NCBI GenBank assembly: GCA_008729055.1
Contig: SDUX01000002.1
Coordinates: 3,375,874 to 3,439,873, forward strand
Direction: 5' to 3'
Length of the DNA: 64,000 bases
DNA from: Pyropia haitanensis
Lineage: Eukaryota; Rhodophyta; Bangiophyceae; Bangiales; Bangiaceae
The notes under the pieces were generated by a model. That model had not been told where the DNA came from, made no database searches, and worked only from the letters and a program-made list of their open reading frames with translations. This document shows, in pieces, positions 55,365 to 64,000 of the stretch (the stretch's first letter is position 1; each line of letters begins with the position of its first letter). The position numbers were made by a program, and so were the translations under genes.

Positions 55365-56780
55365 ATGACGTCGCCGGCAGCACCCAATGGATCCCCCCCG
55401 TCGGTGGGCCCACCCCTGCGCATGGTGCCCATCACGGAGGTCCCGTCCGGCGCGGCGTTTGTGCCCCGCGCCACCCGCGCGGCACCGCCGGTGCTCGTCA
55501 ACAACGCCCCCTTCTCCGTCATCCACCACGTTGCGGTGCTGGCGGCCGACGGCGTCACCCCCCTGTACGACCTGCCCGCGGTAGCCGAGCCCCGCGGCGC
55601 CGTCGGCCTGCCCGTTGACCGGCGTGGCCGCGTCGGCCTCCTCCGCACCTACCGCCCCGTGCCGGCCACGTCGCCGGCGGCGTTTGAGTTTCCGTTGCCC
55701 GCGGCGGGCGGCCATGGGCTCGAGTCGATCGAGGCGCCGCGGGGGTTCCCCGAGGTGGACGAGGATGGCGCCGCCGCGGCGATGCGCGAGGTGGCGGAGG
55801 AGGTGGGCCTGCCGGCTGCGGCGGTGGGGGGCGTCCGCCCGCTCGGCTGGGTCAACGTCAACACGTCCGTGTACCTGTCGGACGTGCCCGTCTTTGCCGT
55901 GCGCGTGGGGCTGGTGGCCCAGCACGATGCCGTCGGCGGCGGGAGGGACGGCGACGACCCGCCGGGCGGCCCGCCGCTGCCGGCAGACCCCAACGAGGCC
56001 ATCGCGGGGGTGGAGTGGTACGAGCCGTCAGCGCTGGCGGCGTTGGTCTCGTCGGGCGAGCTGCGGTGCGGGCTGACGCTCGCGGCACTCGCGTACGCGC
56101 TCGCCTGGGGCCCCAGCCGGCTGGCCGCGTTTGGCACCGCCGGCGGCGGCGGCGTCCACCCCCTGGATGGGCTGCTGCTGCCCGGTGGGAGCACCGGGCC
56201 GCCCACCGCGCCGCGGGGCTGGCTGGAGCGCCTCCTCGTCGAGGCATGGGAGCGGGGGGTGGCGGTGTCGCCGTCGCTGGCCGCGACCGCCGTCGTCGCG
56301 TGGCCCCGCGGCGGCGGGTCGGCCGGCGACGGCGCCGCGGCGGCGGCGGCGGCGGCTGCGGCGCTCGCGGCCATCATGGCCGCCACTGGTGACGCCCACC
56401 CCGACGGTGGGTGGGTGCTGCGGGTGCCCCTCGTGTATGACCACCACGCGGTCGGGCGGGTGCGGCTGGGTGGTGGCGTCGCGGCGCCACCGCTCGACCC
56501 CGTCGAGCCGACCGTCGCGGGGCGGCCACCAGCCGCCGACGCCACGGCCTCTGCCGCCGCGGCCGCCACGACCACCGGTGCCGACGGCGCTGATGGCGCG
56601 CCGGCCGTCGTGGGGGAGCTGCTGTGCACGCGCGGACGGGGGGGGGGGGGGGCGCGCCGCCGTTGCCGCGTGCTGCCGGTGACGGCGGCCGTACGGGGTG
56701 CGGCTGGACGGCTGTGCCGGGGGGGGACGGCCTGCCCGCGCGGCTGTCACGGCGGCTGCCGTCTGGCGTCTTGTCCGTGA
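55365..56780 (+). CDS. Nudix hydrolase (ADP-ribose/nucleoside-diphosphate type)
   Basis: 471 residues from ATG 55365 (GGTCATGAC). The Nudix fold covers ~45-235: VNNAPFSVIHHVAVLAADG, RRGRVGLLRTYRPVPATSPA, FEFPLPAAGG, then the Nudix box GFPEVDEDGAAAAMREVAEE-VGL (residues ~127-149), which fits G-x5-E-x7-REUxEExGU with every metal-binding residue present, and LGWVNVNTSVYLSDVPVFAV. The GWV...TS.YLSDV.VF segment resembles ADP-ribose/ADP-sugar pyrophosphatases that clear toxic nucleotides. The C-terminal 230 residues are Ala/Gly-rich with a hydrophobic stretch and no known domain. A G14 run near 56638-56652 may shift the frame. An alternative tail ending LPSGVLSVTTD at TGA 56791 looks more natural. 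Confidence 0.87.
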   Translation: MTSPAAPNGSPPSVGPPLRMVPITEVPSGAAFVPRATRAAPPVLVNNAPFSVIHHVAVLAADGVTPLYDLPAVAEPRGAVGLPVDRRGRVGLLRTYRPVPATSPAAFEFPLPAAGGHGLESIEAPRGFPEVDEDGAAAAMREVAEEVGLPAAAVGGVRPLGWVNVNTSVYLSDVPVFAVRVGLVAQHDAVGGGRDGDDPPGGPPLPADPNEAIAGVEWYEPSALAALVSSGELRCGLTLAALAYALAWGPSRLAAFGTAGGGGVHPLDGLLLPGGSTGPPTAPRGWLERLLVEAWERGVAVSPSLAATAVVAWPRGGGSAGDGAAAAAAAAAALAAIMAATGDAHPDGGWVLRVPLVYDHHAVGRVRLGGGVAAPPLDPVEPTVAGRPPAADATASAAAAATTTGADGADGAPAVVGELLCTRGRGGGGARRRCRVLPVTAAVRGAAGRLCRGGTACPRGCHGGCRLASCP

Positions 56781-59772
56781 CGACCGACTGACAGAGGGCA
56801 CGCCCGCCCGACGCGGGGCGGCAGACCATCCGCGCCGCCTGCCGCCGTGGCGGCGTGCCCCCGCCTGCCTCGAAGAGGTGGGCGGCACCCGGCACCGTGG
56901 CCGTGTCGCCACGCCCTCTTGCCGCGCGGTCGCGGCGGACCAGCCGGCCGCCGCGGCCGGCGGCGCCGACGGGAACCGCCGCCTTCGCGCTGCCCGTGCC
57001 GAGCGCTGCTTTTTTGGCCGCGGCGACGGTGGGCGGTGGCCGAGGGCGTCGCCGCCGGGTGCGCTTGGCCAGGATCGCCGCTGCCGTGGCGCGGCGGCCG
57101 CACGCGGCGACGCCCGGCGGGAGGGGACAAGGCGGTGCCTGCGGCTGCCCAGCAGACGAGCTGCGTGGACCTGGGGGAGGGGGGGAGTCCCGCCGCAAGG
57201 ACGCGGAGACCCAGCCCCGTCGGGCCGCCGCTGCCCCGCGCAGTGCGGCTTGACGGGCGCTGCGCGGCTGCCGCCGCGCGCCGCGACGAGGGTCGCCGTT
57301 TGGGGAGGCGGGGGCCGGGCCGCCGCCGTGGTGGCCGCCCGCGTCACCCTCCCGGCGAGTGGGGCGGGGCCTCAACCGCACCGCGCGCGAACCGGGTGCA
57401 CCTCCAGGACGCGTGGTGGCAACTGGGCGGTGGCGGCGCGGGCGGTGGATCGGGCGTGCCGTGTCCACCACTCACCACCCGCACGGCGCCGTTGCCCGCC
57501 CCGGCAGTGCCCATCGTCCATCGCCGAGGCAACGGCGACGGGGGTGGCGGGCCGTCAGGTGGCGGGCGCCTCCAGCTGGCGCCTCCATGGGTGACGGTAC
57601 CGTACCGTCGGCGAACCCGCGGCCGAGGCGGGCGGTGAGCGCCCACCTTCCTCTTCTCTTCTGACGCGACGCGCCAAACTTGAAAACGTGTCACCAAAGT
57701 GATACTTTTGGGTGAACGATTCTGGGTGGGAGTACCGGACATGGTGTAAGTCAATATCAGGCGTCACTTGCCTGAAACGGCAGTCTCGACTCGGCTGCGT
57801 TGCCAAGAAGGGTGGGCTCCCTCCCGCGGGCATCCCCGTCACTCGGTCACGCTGGACCACGCCAGGCCACTTGGCTGAGCGCGGCGGCGCTCCACGGTGT
57901 GACTAGCACGTGGGCGCTGCGGCGGTGCTTGGCCACCACAACCTCGACCGCCTTGCCCCTGTCATTCCCCTTCCCCCCTACCCCCCTCTGCTCATCACCG
58001 TCGTGGAACCTCCCCCAGCGGAGGTGGCACCTGCATTCTTTCTTCCCTGCTCGGCGCGTCAATTATTTCGGTGGCGGTCGTAGCGGCCGGGGACTGGCGT
58101 GTCCCTGCTGCCCCCCTCCTCCTCCCCCGTGCTCCCGCCCTGGCCCTCCCTACACGCGCTCCCCCGCCGCGCTCCTTTCCCCCGCTTCCCGCCCCCCCTC
58201 GTCGGGCTTGCTTTTGGTCTGCTGGCTGGTTGATTTTTGGGCCCCTCCCTGAGTGCAGCCGGCGGGGCGGTCCGCCGCGGCCGTCCCGCCACGCGGGGGG
58301 CAGGGGGGGGGGGCGCCTTGCGGGTGGCGGTGTTGCTGCTGCGACGCAGCAAGTGGCGGTTGGGGGGGCGGCGGACGGCAGTGGCGGAGCGCGCCGCGAC
58401 CAGCCGCGCTGGACTCGGGCGGCGGCGGCGGTTGTAGCCGCCGGCCGCGTCGTTGGCAGGCTGGCCGGCTGCTGGGACCGCCGCTGCGCTTTCCCCCTTC
58501 CCTTCTCCCCCCCTCGGACGTCGCCCCCCCCTCCCCGTGCACTCCCCGCCCGCGTTGGCACCCAGCTCATGTGGTGCGTGCGGCGGCTGCGGGGCCGAGC
58601 GTCTCTGCGTTGGGGGGGTTCCGCCTGCACGACCGCCGCCGCTGCTGCCGCTGCCTGCCGTCGGTGGTGCTGGCGCCGGCCGGCACGTCCTCGGCGCCGC
58701 CTGTCCGTGCGCGGGCGGCGGAAAATTGCGTCCGCCGCGGCCGGCGGCACGGCCGCCCGTGGCTGCCGGCCGGCGGGGCGTCCCGGCCGCGCGTAGCGGT
58801 GGGTAGGCGGCCCGTGCACCGGGGGAGCGGGGTGTGGCTCTCCGCTCTTGCGTTTTCTCTTTTGCCCGCGGCGCTCTCCCACGAGGTGCGCCCCCTTCCC
58901 CTCGGCTTGCTCCCGCTACACGTCGCCCGCGCACCTCCCGGGACACGCCTCTTCAATCGCTCTCCTGGCCGCAGGCCCCTCCCTTCCGCCCTCCCCTCCG
59001 TTGTCCCGAGTTTTGCTGCCGCTGCGTGTCGTCCCTGGTTAGCGTGGGCTGCGGTGGCCGTGGCGGTTGAGAAACGAGCTGCGGCCGGCCGAGAGGACCG
59101 GGCGCGCTTTGGCGCTACCCGCGCTGCTGGCAGGCGCGGCGGTCACCCCATCTCACCTCGACTCATTGCTGCGCACGCGCGGCGGCGGGCGGCACGACTG
59201 GGTACCCGCACGTCGCGTCGATTTCGGCGCCGTGTCCGTTGGGTGGGGGGGGGGCGATCCGGTGTTGGTAGGGTGCGTGCGGCCGTCTGGTGGCGGCACG
59301 GCTGTGACTTTGGGGGGCGGCCGCCGCTTTGGTCAGTCGCACCCCCGCGGGCAGCGCCAGGTGGCCCGCGACTGACGGGCGGGCGGGCGCGGTGTGGGGC
59401 TCGCCGGCAGCGCTTGGCCGTCGTGGCGGCGGCGTGTGGCTCCTGTGGTGATTGTGGTGGGTTGGTGGTGGGGGGACGCGACCGGCCGTGTCCGCGGTGG
59501 CGGTCTTGCGCGCCTGGAGCGCCCCGGCCGGTCGCTGCTGCTGCTGCCCTGTGGCGACCCGTCTGGACGCCAGCTTATCGTTGGGACAACGCGGTGGACG
59601 TGACACAACGTGGCTGGGCGTCTGAGGTACGCTGCTGCCGCCTGGGCCGAGTGCCCACCGCCCGCCGTGCCTGCTGTTCGCAGCTGTCGCCGCCGCTCTG
59701 TAGGCTCTTTTCGGCTCTGCTCGGCGCGTCGACAGCGGCCCCCCCCCGTGGCAGCGGGGCTCCGCCCCGGCA
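56781..59772. other. Long intergenic region upstream of the kinase gene
   Basis: GC-rich except around 57660-57780. Long open frames on both strands (for example plus 58253 onward) are Arg/Ala/Pro-rich shadows. No RNA gene or domain recognised. Confidence 0.45.
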
Positions 59773-60891
59773 ATGGTGCGCGTCGGCCCGTACGAGCTGG
59801 GCGCAACGCTCGGGCGGGGCAACTATGGGCTGGTTAAGTTGGCGGTCCACCGGGAGACGGGGGAGCAGTCGGCCATCAAGATTGTGAAGAAGGAGATGCT
59901 GGAGGACGATGGGGACTCGAACGTGGACATCAAGCGGGAGATTGGCATTATGAAGGCGCTTGACCACCCCAACATCGTGTCGCTTAAGGACGTGCTGTAC
60001 AGTCCCAAGCGGGTGTTCATGGTGATGGAGCTGGTGCGCGGCGGCGAGCTGTTTGAGAGCATTGTGAAGAATGGCAAGCAGGACGAGGACGTGGCACGCA
60101 AGTACTTTCAGCAGCTCATCGACGCGGTACACTACTGCCACCACCGAGGGGTTTACCACAGGTACGTTGCAAGGTGTGGTGAGGGTTGCGGGTTTGGGGA
60201 GATAGCTCGAAGAGGATGTTTGGTTTGTTCGGCGTGACCAGCGGCTCGCAGGTGGGCGGGCTGGGTGTTTTGGTGGCGCTCCAGTTGAGGTCAGCACAGC
60301 TGTGACGTTTCACTGACCTCTGTCGATCACGGTACCTGCCGCTCTGATGGTTGGACTGTACTCTCTTTTCCTTTCGGCCGTGGTGCTCTGTTTCGCCGTG
60401 TCTCTGCTCTGGTTCGCGCTCGGCACCCACGCAGAGACCTCAAGCCCGAGAACCTGCTGCTCGGCACCAACGGGGAGCTCAAGATCACTGACTTTGGCTT
60501 CTCTGCCATGAAGGACTACGGGGCGCACCTGCTACACACCAATTGCGGATCACCCCACTACTGCGCCCCGGAGGTGTGGAATGGAAGTCAGGAGGGCTAC
60601 GACGGCCGGAAAAACGACGCGTGGTCTTGTGGCGTCATTCTCTATGTGATGGTGACGGGTAAGCAGCCCTTTTACGACGATGATGACGACGTATTACTCG
60701 ACAAGGTCAACGAGGGCACCGTGGACTACCCGTCCTACCTGACAACAGGATCGGTAGGCGTCAAGGACCTGATCACGCACTTGTTGGAGAAGAACCCGAA
60801 GAAGCGGTTCTCCCTCTCAAAGGTCAAGAAGCACCCATGGTTTACCGTGGGTTATGACTCTGAGTCGGACTCGCTGCTCAAACAACCATAG
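59773..60891 (+). CDS. SNF1/BRSK-like serine/threonine kinase, catalytic domain only, two exons
   Basis: Exons 59773-60161 and 60435-60891, intron GTACGT...CGCAG, 281 residues. ATG 59773 (GGCAATGGT) is followed at once by the domain: glycine loop LGRGNYGLV (14-21 region), catalytic Lys36 in AIKIVKK, Asp131 in HRDLKPEN (the intron falls inside this motif), DFG Asp149, activation loop LLHTNCGSPHYCAPE with Thr165 in the place of the SNF1/AMPK T-loop threonine, DAWSCGVILYVMVTGKQPF and HPWF near the end. LLHTxCGSPHY is closest to the BRSK/GIN4/SNF1 branch of CAMK kinases. It stops ~25 residues after the domain, so the UBA, KA1 or NAF regulatory parts of relatives are missing. It would be switched on by an LKB1-type kinase at Thr165. 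Active by sequence; its pathway is not shown. Confidence 0.92.
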
Positions 60892-61453
60892 GCTGGGTGT
60901 GGTTGCCGATGTTCTTTCTTTTTTTGGTGACAGGTCGTTGCCGTCGCTTTTGTGCCAATCGATCGCCAGAGGAGGGGGAGGATGGGGAGGAAGATACTGC
61001 CGTTTGGTCTGCCTGGCCAGCCAGTTCCATCCACAAGATTCCGCTCACCAGTGGGTGTCCTCACCGCAGCGTCTGCCCACCGTACGTCAGGTGATTGGAA
61101 CTGCCTCCCCGTGCTGTCACCGAGTCCACGCTTGAGCGTTGTTATGCGCCGCGCCAGCAGGTACGGTGAGCTCACCCTCCATCTCGTTTCCACCTTGGGT
61201 GCGTCTCGCCCGGCAGGCTCAAGCGGACCGCCTGTCTCTTGCTCCTCTGGGTGCTGTTGGTCGTCATCGTCACCACACGTGTTCCCCCAATGCGTCTCTT
61301 CGTGTCAGGGCCCGCGTACGGGCCGCCGCTCGGTCACGCAACTTAAAGGTGGGGGGAGGGCGGCGGTGGTGGAAGTGAAAGCCAAAATAGTCCCACCTGC
61401 TATCAAGAGAGGGGTACCCTTCCCACTCTTTCTCCCTGCAGCTCCACCTCCCC
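60892..61453. other. Intergenic gap between convergent kinase (+) and TPM (-) genes
   Basis: 3' flanks of both genes, pyrimidine-rich. No gene seen. Confidence 0.5.
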
Positions 61454-62221
61454 TTAGAGCTTTGGGTCCGGCGGCGGCACCTTGCAGCCCGCCTCGGACG
61501 CCAAACATGACGCCACACACGCGACGCTGTTGTAAATGGCTCCGTCCTCCCCATTCTTCTCCACGTAAAACTTGTTGCCGTACCGCGAGGCGAGGAGGCT
61601 CCAATACCGCGGCGGGGTCTTGCGCTGGATCACCTCGGCCGCGCCAACGTTCCACTTGAGCAGGTTGCCGCTGCCGCCAAAGTAGTCCGCCACGAGTACA
61701 ATCGTGTTGTCATCGACGCCCCAATAGTCCACAATCGCGGACCCGGGGGTGGACGGGTAGCGCTGCGTGAGGATCCGCACCTTGATGCCCGTCCTGGCCT
61801 CGAGCGACGCGATCATGCGGCGGAGGCGGGCTTCCTCGCCTTCGGGCAGCCACTTTTCGAGGTCAATGATGGTCGTCATCGGTTGCGGCAGCAGCTGGGG
61901 GTTGTTGACGCCCTCGGGGCGGCCGGCGTGCGCGGGGGGGGGGGGGAGGGGGGAGGCCAGCCCTGCCGCCAGCGCGGCGCCAGCGGTGGTCGCCACCACC
62001 GACCGTAGCAGCGCCCGCCGGGTGGGCAGGCACGCCGCGGCCACCACGGTGGGGGCGCCCGCAGAGGAGGGGGCGGCGTCGTCGCCGCTCAGTGGGGGAG
62101 GGACAGAGGGAGGGGGGGCGCCAGACGGGCGTCCGCCCGTCGTCATGCCCCATCGAGGCAGCGCCGCGGCGCGGCAGCGCCTTGTCCACCCGGCCGCTGT
62201 GGGAAGAACGAAGGCTGCCAT
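61454..62221 (-). CDS. TPM-domain thylakoid-lumen protein (TLP18.3/Psb32-like)
   Basis: 255 residues from ATG 62221-62219; the frame runs further upstream only through a GTG. The N-terminus has a bipartite look: Ala/Arg/Pro-rich transit region, then RR at 68-69 followed by VVATTAGAALAAGLA and AHA at 97-99, a typical twin-arginine lumen signal with cleavage before GRPEG. The mature part is a TPM domain: LLPQPMTTIIDLEKWL, EEARLRRMIASLEARTGIKV, RILTQRYPSTPG, DYWGVDDNTIVLVADYFGG. TPM proteins of the TLP18.3/Psb32 group help repair photosystem II in the lumen, some with acid phosphatase activity. Spacing to the downstream glutamate receptor gene is ~310 bases. The Tat signal and mature core together make the lumen assignment firm; the exact PSII role is from family knowledge. 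Confidence 0.88.
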   Translation of the reverse strand: MAAFVLPTAAGWTRRCRAAALPRWGMTTGGRPSGAPPPSVPPPLSGDDAAPSSAGAPTVVAAACLPTRRALLRSVVATTAGAALAAGLASPLPPPPAHAGRPEGVNNPQLLPQPMTTIIDLEKWLPEGEEARLRRMIASLEARTGIKVRILTQRYPSTPGSAIVDYWGVDDNTIVLVADYFGGSGNLLKWNVGAAEVIQRKTPPRYWSLLASRYGNKFYVEKNGEDGAIYNSVACVASCLASEAGCKVPPPDPKL

Positions 62222-62533
62222 CGTCGGGGGAGGGGGGGAGGGAGCTTCAACGGGCGGGGATAGCGTGTCGGCGTGCGGATGTACGCGAGGCACAAGGGGT
62301 CAACCAGCCGGGATGGTGCGTCTGGTGGGAAGGGAGTTTGGCCGACGGCAACCGTGTCACTGTGAGCGTCAGGAATGGATCCGTATCCGTAGATGCCGGT
62401 ATCTCCGAGGACATCTCAAGAGGGGAGATATCCAATGATGCTTGGTAAGTGTCAACTTGCGACGAGTCCCTGACTACGTTAACAATAAATGTGGCACACA
62501 CTTGCCGCACGAAAGGAAAGCCCCTAGCCTTCG
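62222..62533. other. Intergenic gap between two minus-strand genes
   Basis: 5' flank of the TPM gene and 3' flank of the receptor gene. AATAAA at 62484-62489 is on the plus strand, so it does not serve either gene. Confidence 0.45.
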
Positions 62534-64000
62534 CTACGGTCGGTGTGTGCGCGCCCGCCGCAGCAGCTGCCGCGCATGATCGACCGTCGCCTCCAGGACC
62601 ACGTCCACGAACGAATCGCCGACCGTGCCATTCTCACCGGGTAGGGCGGGCTCCTCACCAGTGGGGCGTGGTGCCGCCACTGCCGGCAGGTTCGCGGCGA
62701 CCACCGGCGCGTCACGGGCACCAGCGTCCGCAGTGGTCGACGCCACCGCTGCCACCGCGGCCGCCGTCGGCGCTGCCAATGGAGTCGCTGCCGCTGCGCG
62801 CCAGTCCCGTGCGCGCACATCCCGGTCCGATTCGCCGGCGGCGGCAGCGGTGACACGGCCACCGTGGACCATCAGTGCCGATACAGGAGGCTCGGCCGCG
62901 TGCGCTGCTGCAGGAAGCTCGTTACCATTGGCCATGACAGTGGCAGCGGCGCGAACGCGGGCCAGCTCAACAACGCCCTCAAAGGAGGTGGCGGCGCGGT
63001 TGCGCTGCGCCACAGGCACAGGCGCTACGAGCGGCTGCGTCGCAGCCGCAGCCGGCACTGGCAGGGGTGGCATGGAAGAATTGGTCGATGGCGTCGGCAA
63101 CGGCGGCCTGGGAGCGGTCTCTGGGACGGGCAGCGGCGGTATGGACGGCGGTATGGTAACATCGCTTGGCGATGAGTCATTGGTAGCGTCGGTAGCCTTG
63201 CTGCCCGCAGCCTTGCCGCCCGCCCCAGCCGACGCGGTTGCCCGTCCGCGGCGCTGACGGAAGCGCGTCATCAAGCCACGGCGACGGGGGCCAGGCGTAG
63301 AGACCACCCCCTCCCCCGGAGCAAACGCAGGCGACAGTGCCCGCTCGCGAAACGCGGACGAGGACGAGCCGCCGCCAATGTCAAACGAGTCTCCCGGCGC
63401 CGCGATCCGTTGCACGCCGTCCTTACCATCCGCGTGGGGTGCACCGCTGCCGTCGTCCACCGACGGCGGGCGGTGCGCGCCGCGTGGCCCCCGGACGTGC
63501 TGCCCAACCGACGCGGCAGACTCAAAGGCGTTGTCGTTGAGGCGACCCGCCTTGTCCAGCAGCTTGATGCCCCGCCGCCCGCGCCCTGGCGGCCGCGGAT
63601 GGACGCGGAGATAGGCGAGCGCCCGCCGAAACGGTAGGAAGTGCTTGTTCAGGACGTGAAAGACCGCGGCGAGCACGAACACGACGCCCATGAAGATAAA
63701 GATGCTGGACAAGCTGCCGACACCCAACCGGTTATCATCTTCGCTTGTGGCCGACGGGCAAGCAGAGCGGCCAAACCAGCGGGTGTCGAGCTGCTGGAGG
63801 TAGCCGTCCTCTTGTAGGCGCAGAATGGCGTTAGAAATGCCGTCCACCAGCACCAGGTCCGGGTCGGACCGCTGCATGATGCCGTAGCCCTGGTCGTAAA
63901 ACGGCTCCCCGACCACACGCACACTGCAGTCAGTCTGCGCCGCGTACTCCAGCACAGGGGCGTCGTTGACCACCACCTGTACTTCCCCATTCTGGAGCTT
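62534..64000 (-). CDS. Ionotropic glutamate receptor-like channel, 3' part
   Basis: Minus-strand frame open from the window edge (first residues KLQNGEVQV) to a stop at 62534, so the 5' part is missing. The first ~80 residues are the end of the S2 ligand-binding lobe: VVNDAPVLEYAAQTDCSV, GEPFYDQGYGIMQR, SNAILRLQEDGYLQQLDTRW. These match the family order seen in plant GLRs and animal iGluRs, including the disulfide-type Cys. The M4 helix follows (SIFIFMGVVFVLAAVFHVL), then a ~370-residue cytoplasmic tail rich in Ala, Pro and Ser, with basic patches (PRRRGLMTRFRQRRGR). Such channels pass cations on binding amino acids. The pore and M3 (SYTANLAAF-type) motif lie beyond the window. The tail is longer than in most relatives. 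Confidence 0.87.
   Translation of the reverse strand, partial: KLQNGEVQVVVNDAPVLEYAAQTDCSVRVVGEPFYDQGYGIMQRSDPDLVLVDGISNAILRLQEDGYLQQLDTRWFGRSACPSATSEDDNRLGVGSLSSIFIFMGVVFVLAAVFHVLNKHFLPFRRALAYLRVHPRPPGRGRRGIKLLDKAGRLNDNAFESAASVGQHVRGPRGAHRPPSVDDGSGAPHADGKDGVQRIAAPGDSFDIGGGSSSSAFRERALSPAFAPGEGVVSTPGPRRRGLMTRFRQRRGRATASAGAGGKAAGSKATDATNDSSPSDVTIPPSIPPLPVPETAPRPPLPTPSTNSSMPPLPVPAAAATQPLVAPVPVAQRNRAATSFEGVVELARVRAAATVMANGNELPAAAHAAEPPVSALMVHGGRVTAAAAGESDRDVRARDWRAAAATPLAAPTAAAVAAVASTTADAGARDAPVVAANLPAVAAPRPTGEEPALPGENGTVGDSFVDVVLEATVDHARQLLRRARTHRP

Noticed and set aside
58253..59887. 544-codon plus frame just upstream of the kinase
   Set aside because: Overlaps the kinase start in another frame and has no domain; Arg/Ala/Pro-rich.
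62484..62489. AATAAA as a poly(A) signal
   Set aside because: On the plus strand between two minus-strand genes, so it serves neither.

Overview
The window is very GC-rich (mostly G/C, with long runs of 8-15 C or G) nuclear DNA from a photosynthetic eukaryote. Several things point to an alga: a thylakoid-lumen TPM-domain protein with a twin-arginine signal, plant-type SNF1-like kinase, alpha-carbonic anhydrase and COQ10/START proteins, plus RPB12, SNF5 and TBC genes that only eukaryotes have. The compact, intron-poor layout, G/C homopolymers and very Ala/Gly/Pro-rich low-complexity proteins fit a bangiophyte red alga (Porphyra/Pyropia type) best. That placement is an inference from composition and gene style and has not been tested by a search.

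Layout. 1-12 kb: a partial, divergent NAD(P)H-hydrate-epimerase-like gene (-), a TBC1D22-type Rab-GAP (+), and a SNF5/SMARCB1 gene (-) that appears to carry an N-terminal helix-turn-helix. 12-20 kb: a three-segment membrane protein (+), then a very large low-complexity protein (-) with internal repeat blocks. 22-29.6 kb: a beta-propeller-like protein (+), a methyltransferase-fold-like protein with one intron (+), and a protein resembling a conserved plastid family (+). 30-32.5 kb: a broken membrane-protein region and an unrecognised gene (both -). 32.5-36.5 kb: low complexity with long A/T tracts. 36.5-39 kb: an AhpC/TSA-like thioredoxin-fold protein (+). 41-43 kb: a two-exon alpha-carbonic anhydrase (+). 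45.8-47.4 kb: an orphan ORF (+). 48.4-50.2 kb: a nucleoside-monophosphate kinase (+) and a tiny two-exon RPB12 (-). 52.7-56.8 kb: a COQ10/START protein (+) and a Nudix hydrolase (+). 59.8-60.9 kb: a two-exon SNF1/BRSK-like kinase (+). 61.4-64 kb: a TPM lumen protein (-) and the 3' part of an ionotropic glutamate receptor (-, runs off the end).

There is no operon logic; genes are single eukaryotic units, many divergently or convergently paired. Introns are few: the supported ones are in the carbonic anhydrase, the kinase, RPB12 and the methyltransferase-like gene, and three of the four donors begin GTACG. Many genes in the first 40 kb can only be read through by shifting frame at a C or G run. 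The simplest cause is homopolymer length error in the sequence, although real slippage cannot be excluded. Coordinates of such genes are therefore envelopes, not exact CDS limits. I saw no rRNA, CRISPR array, intact transposon or convincing tRNA.
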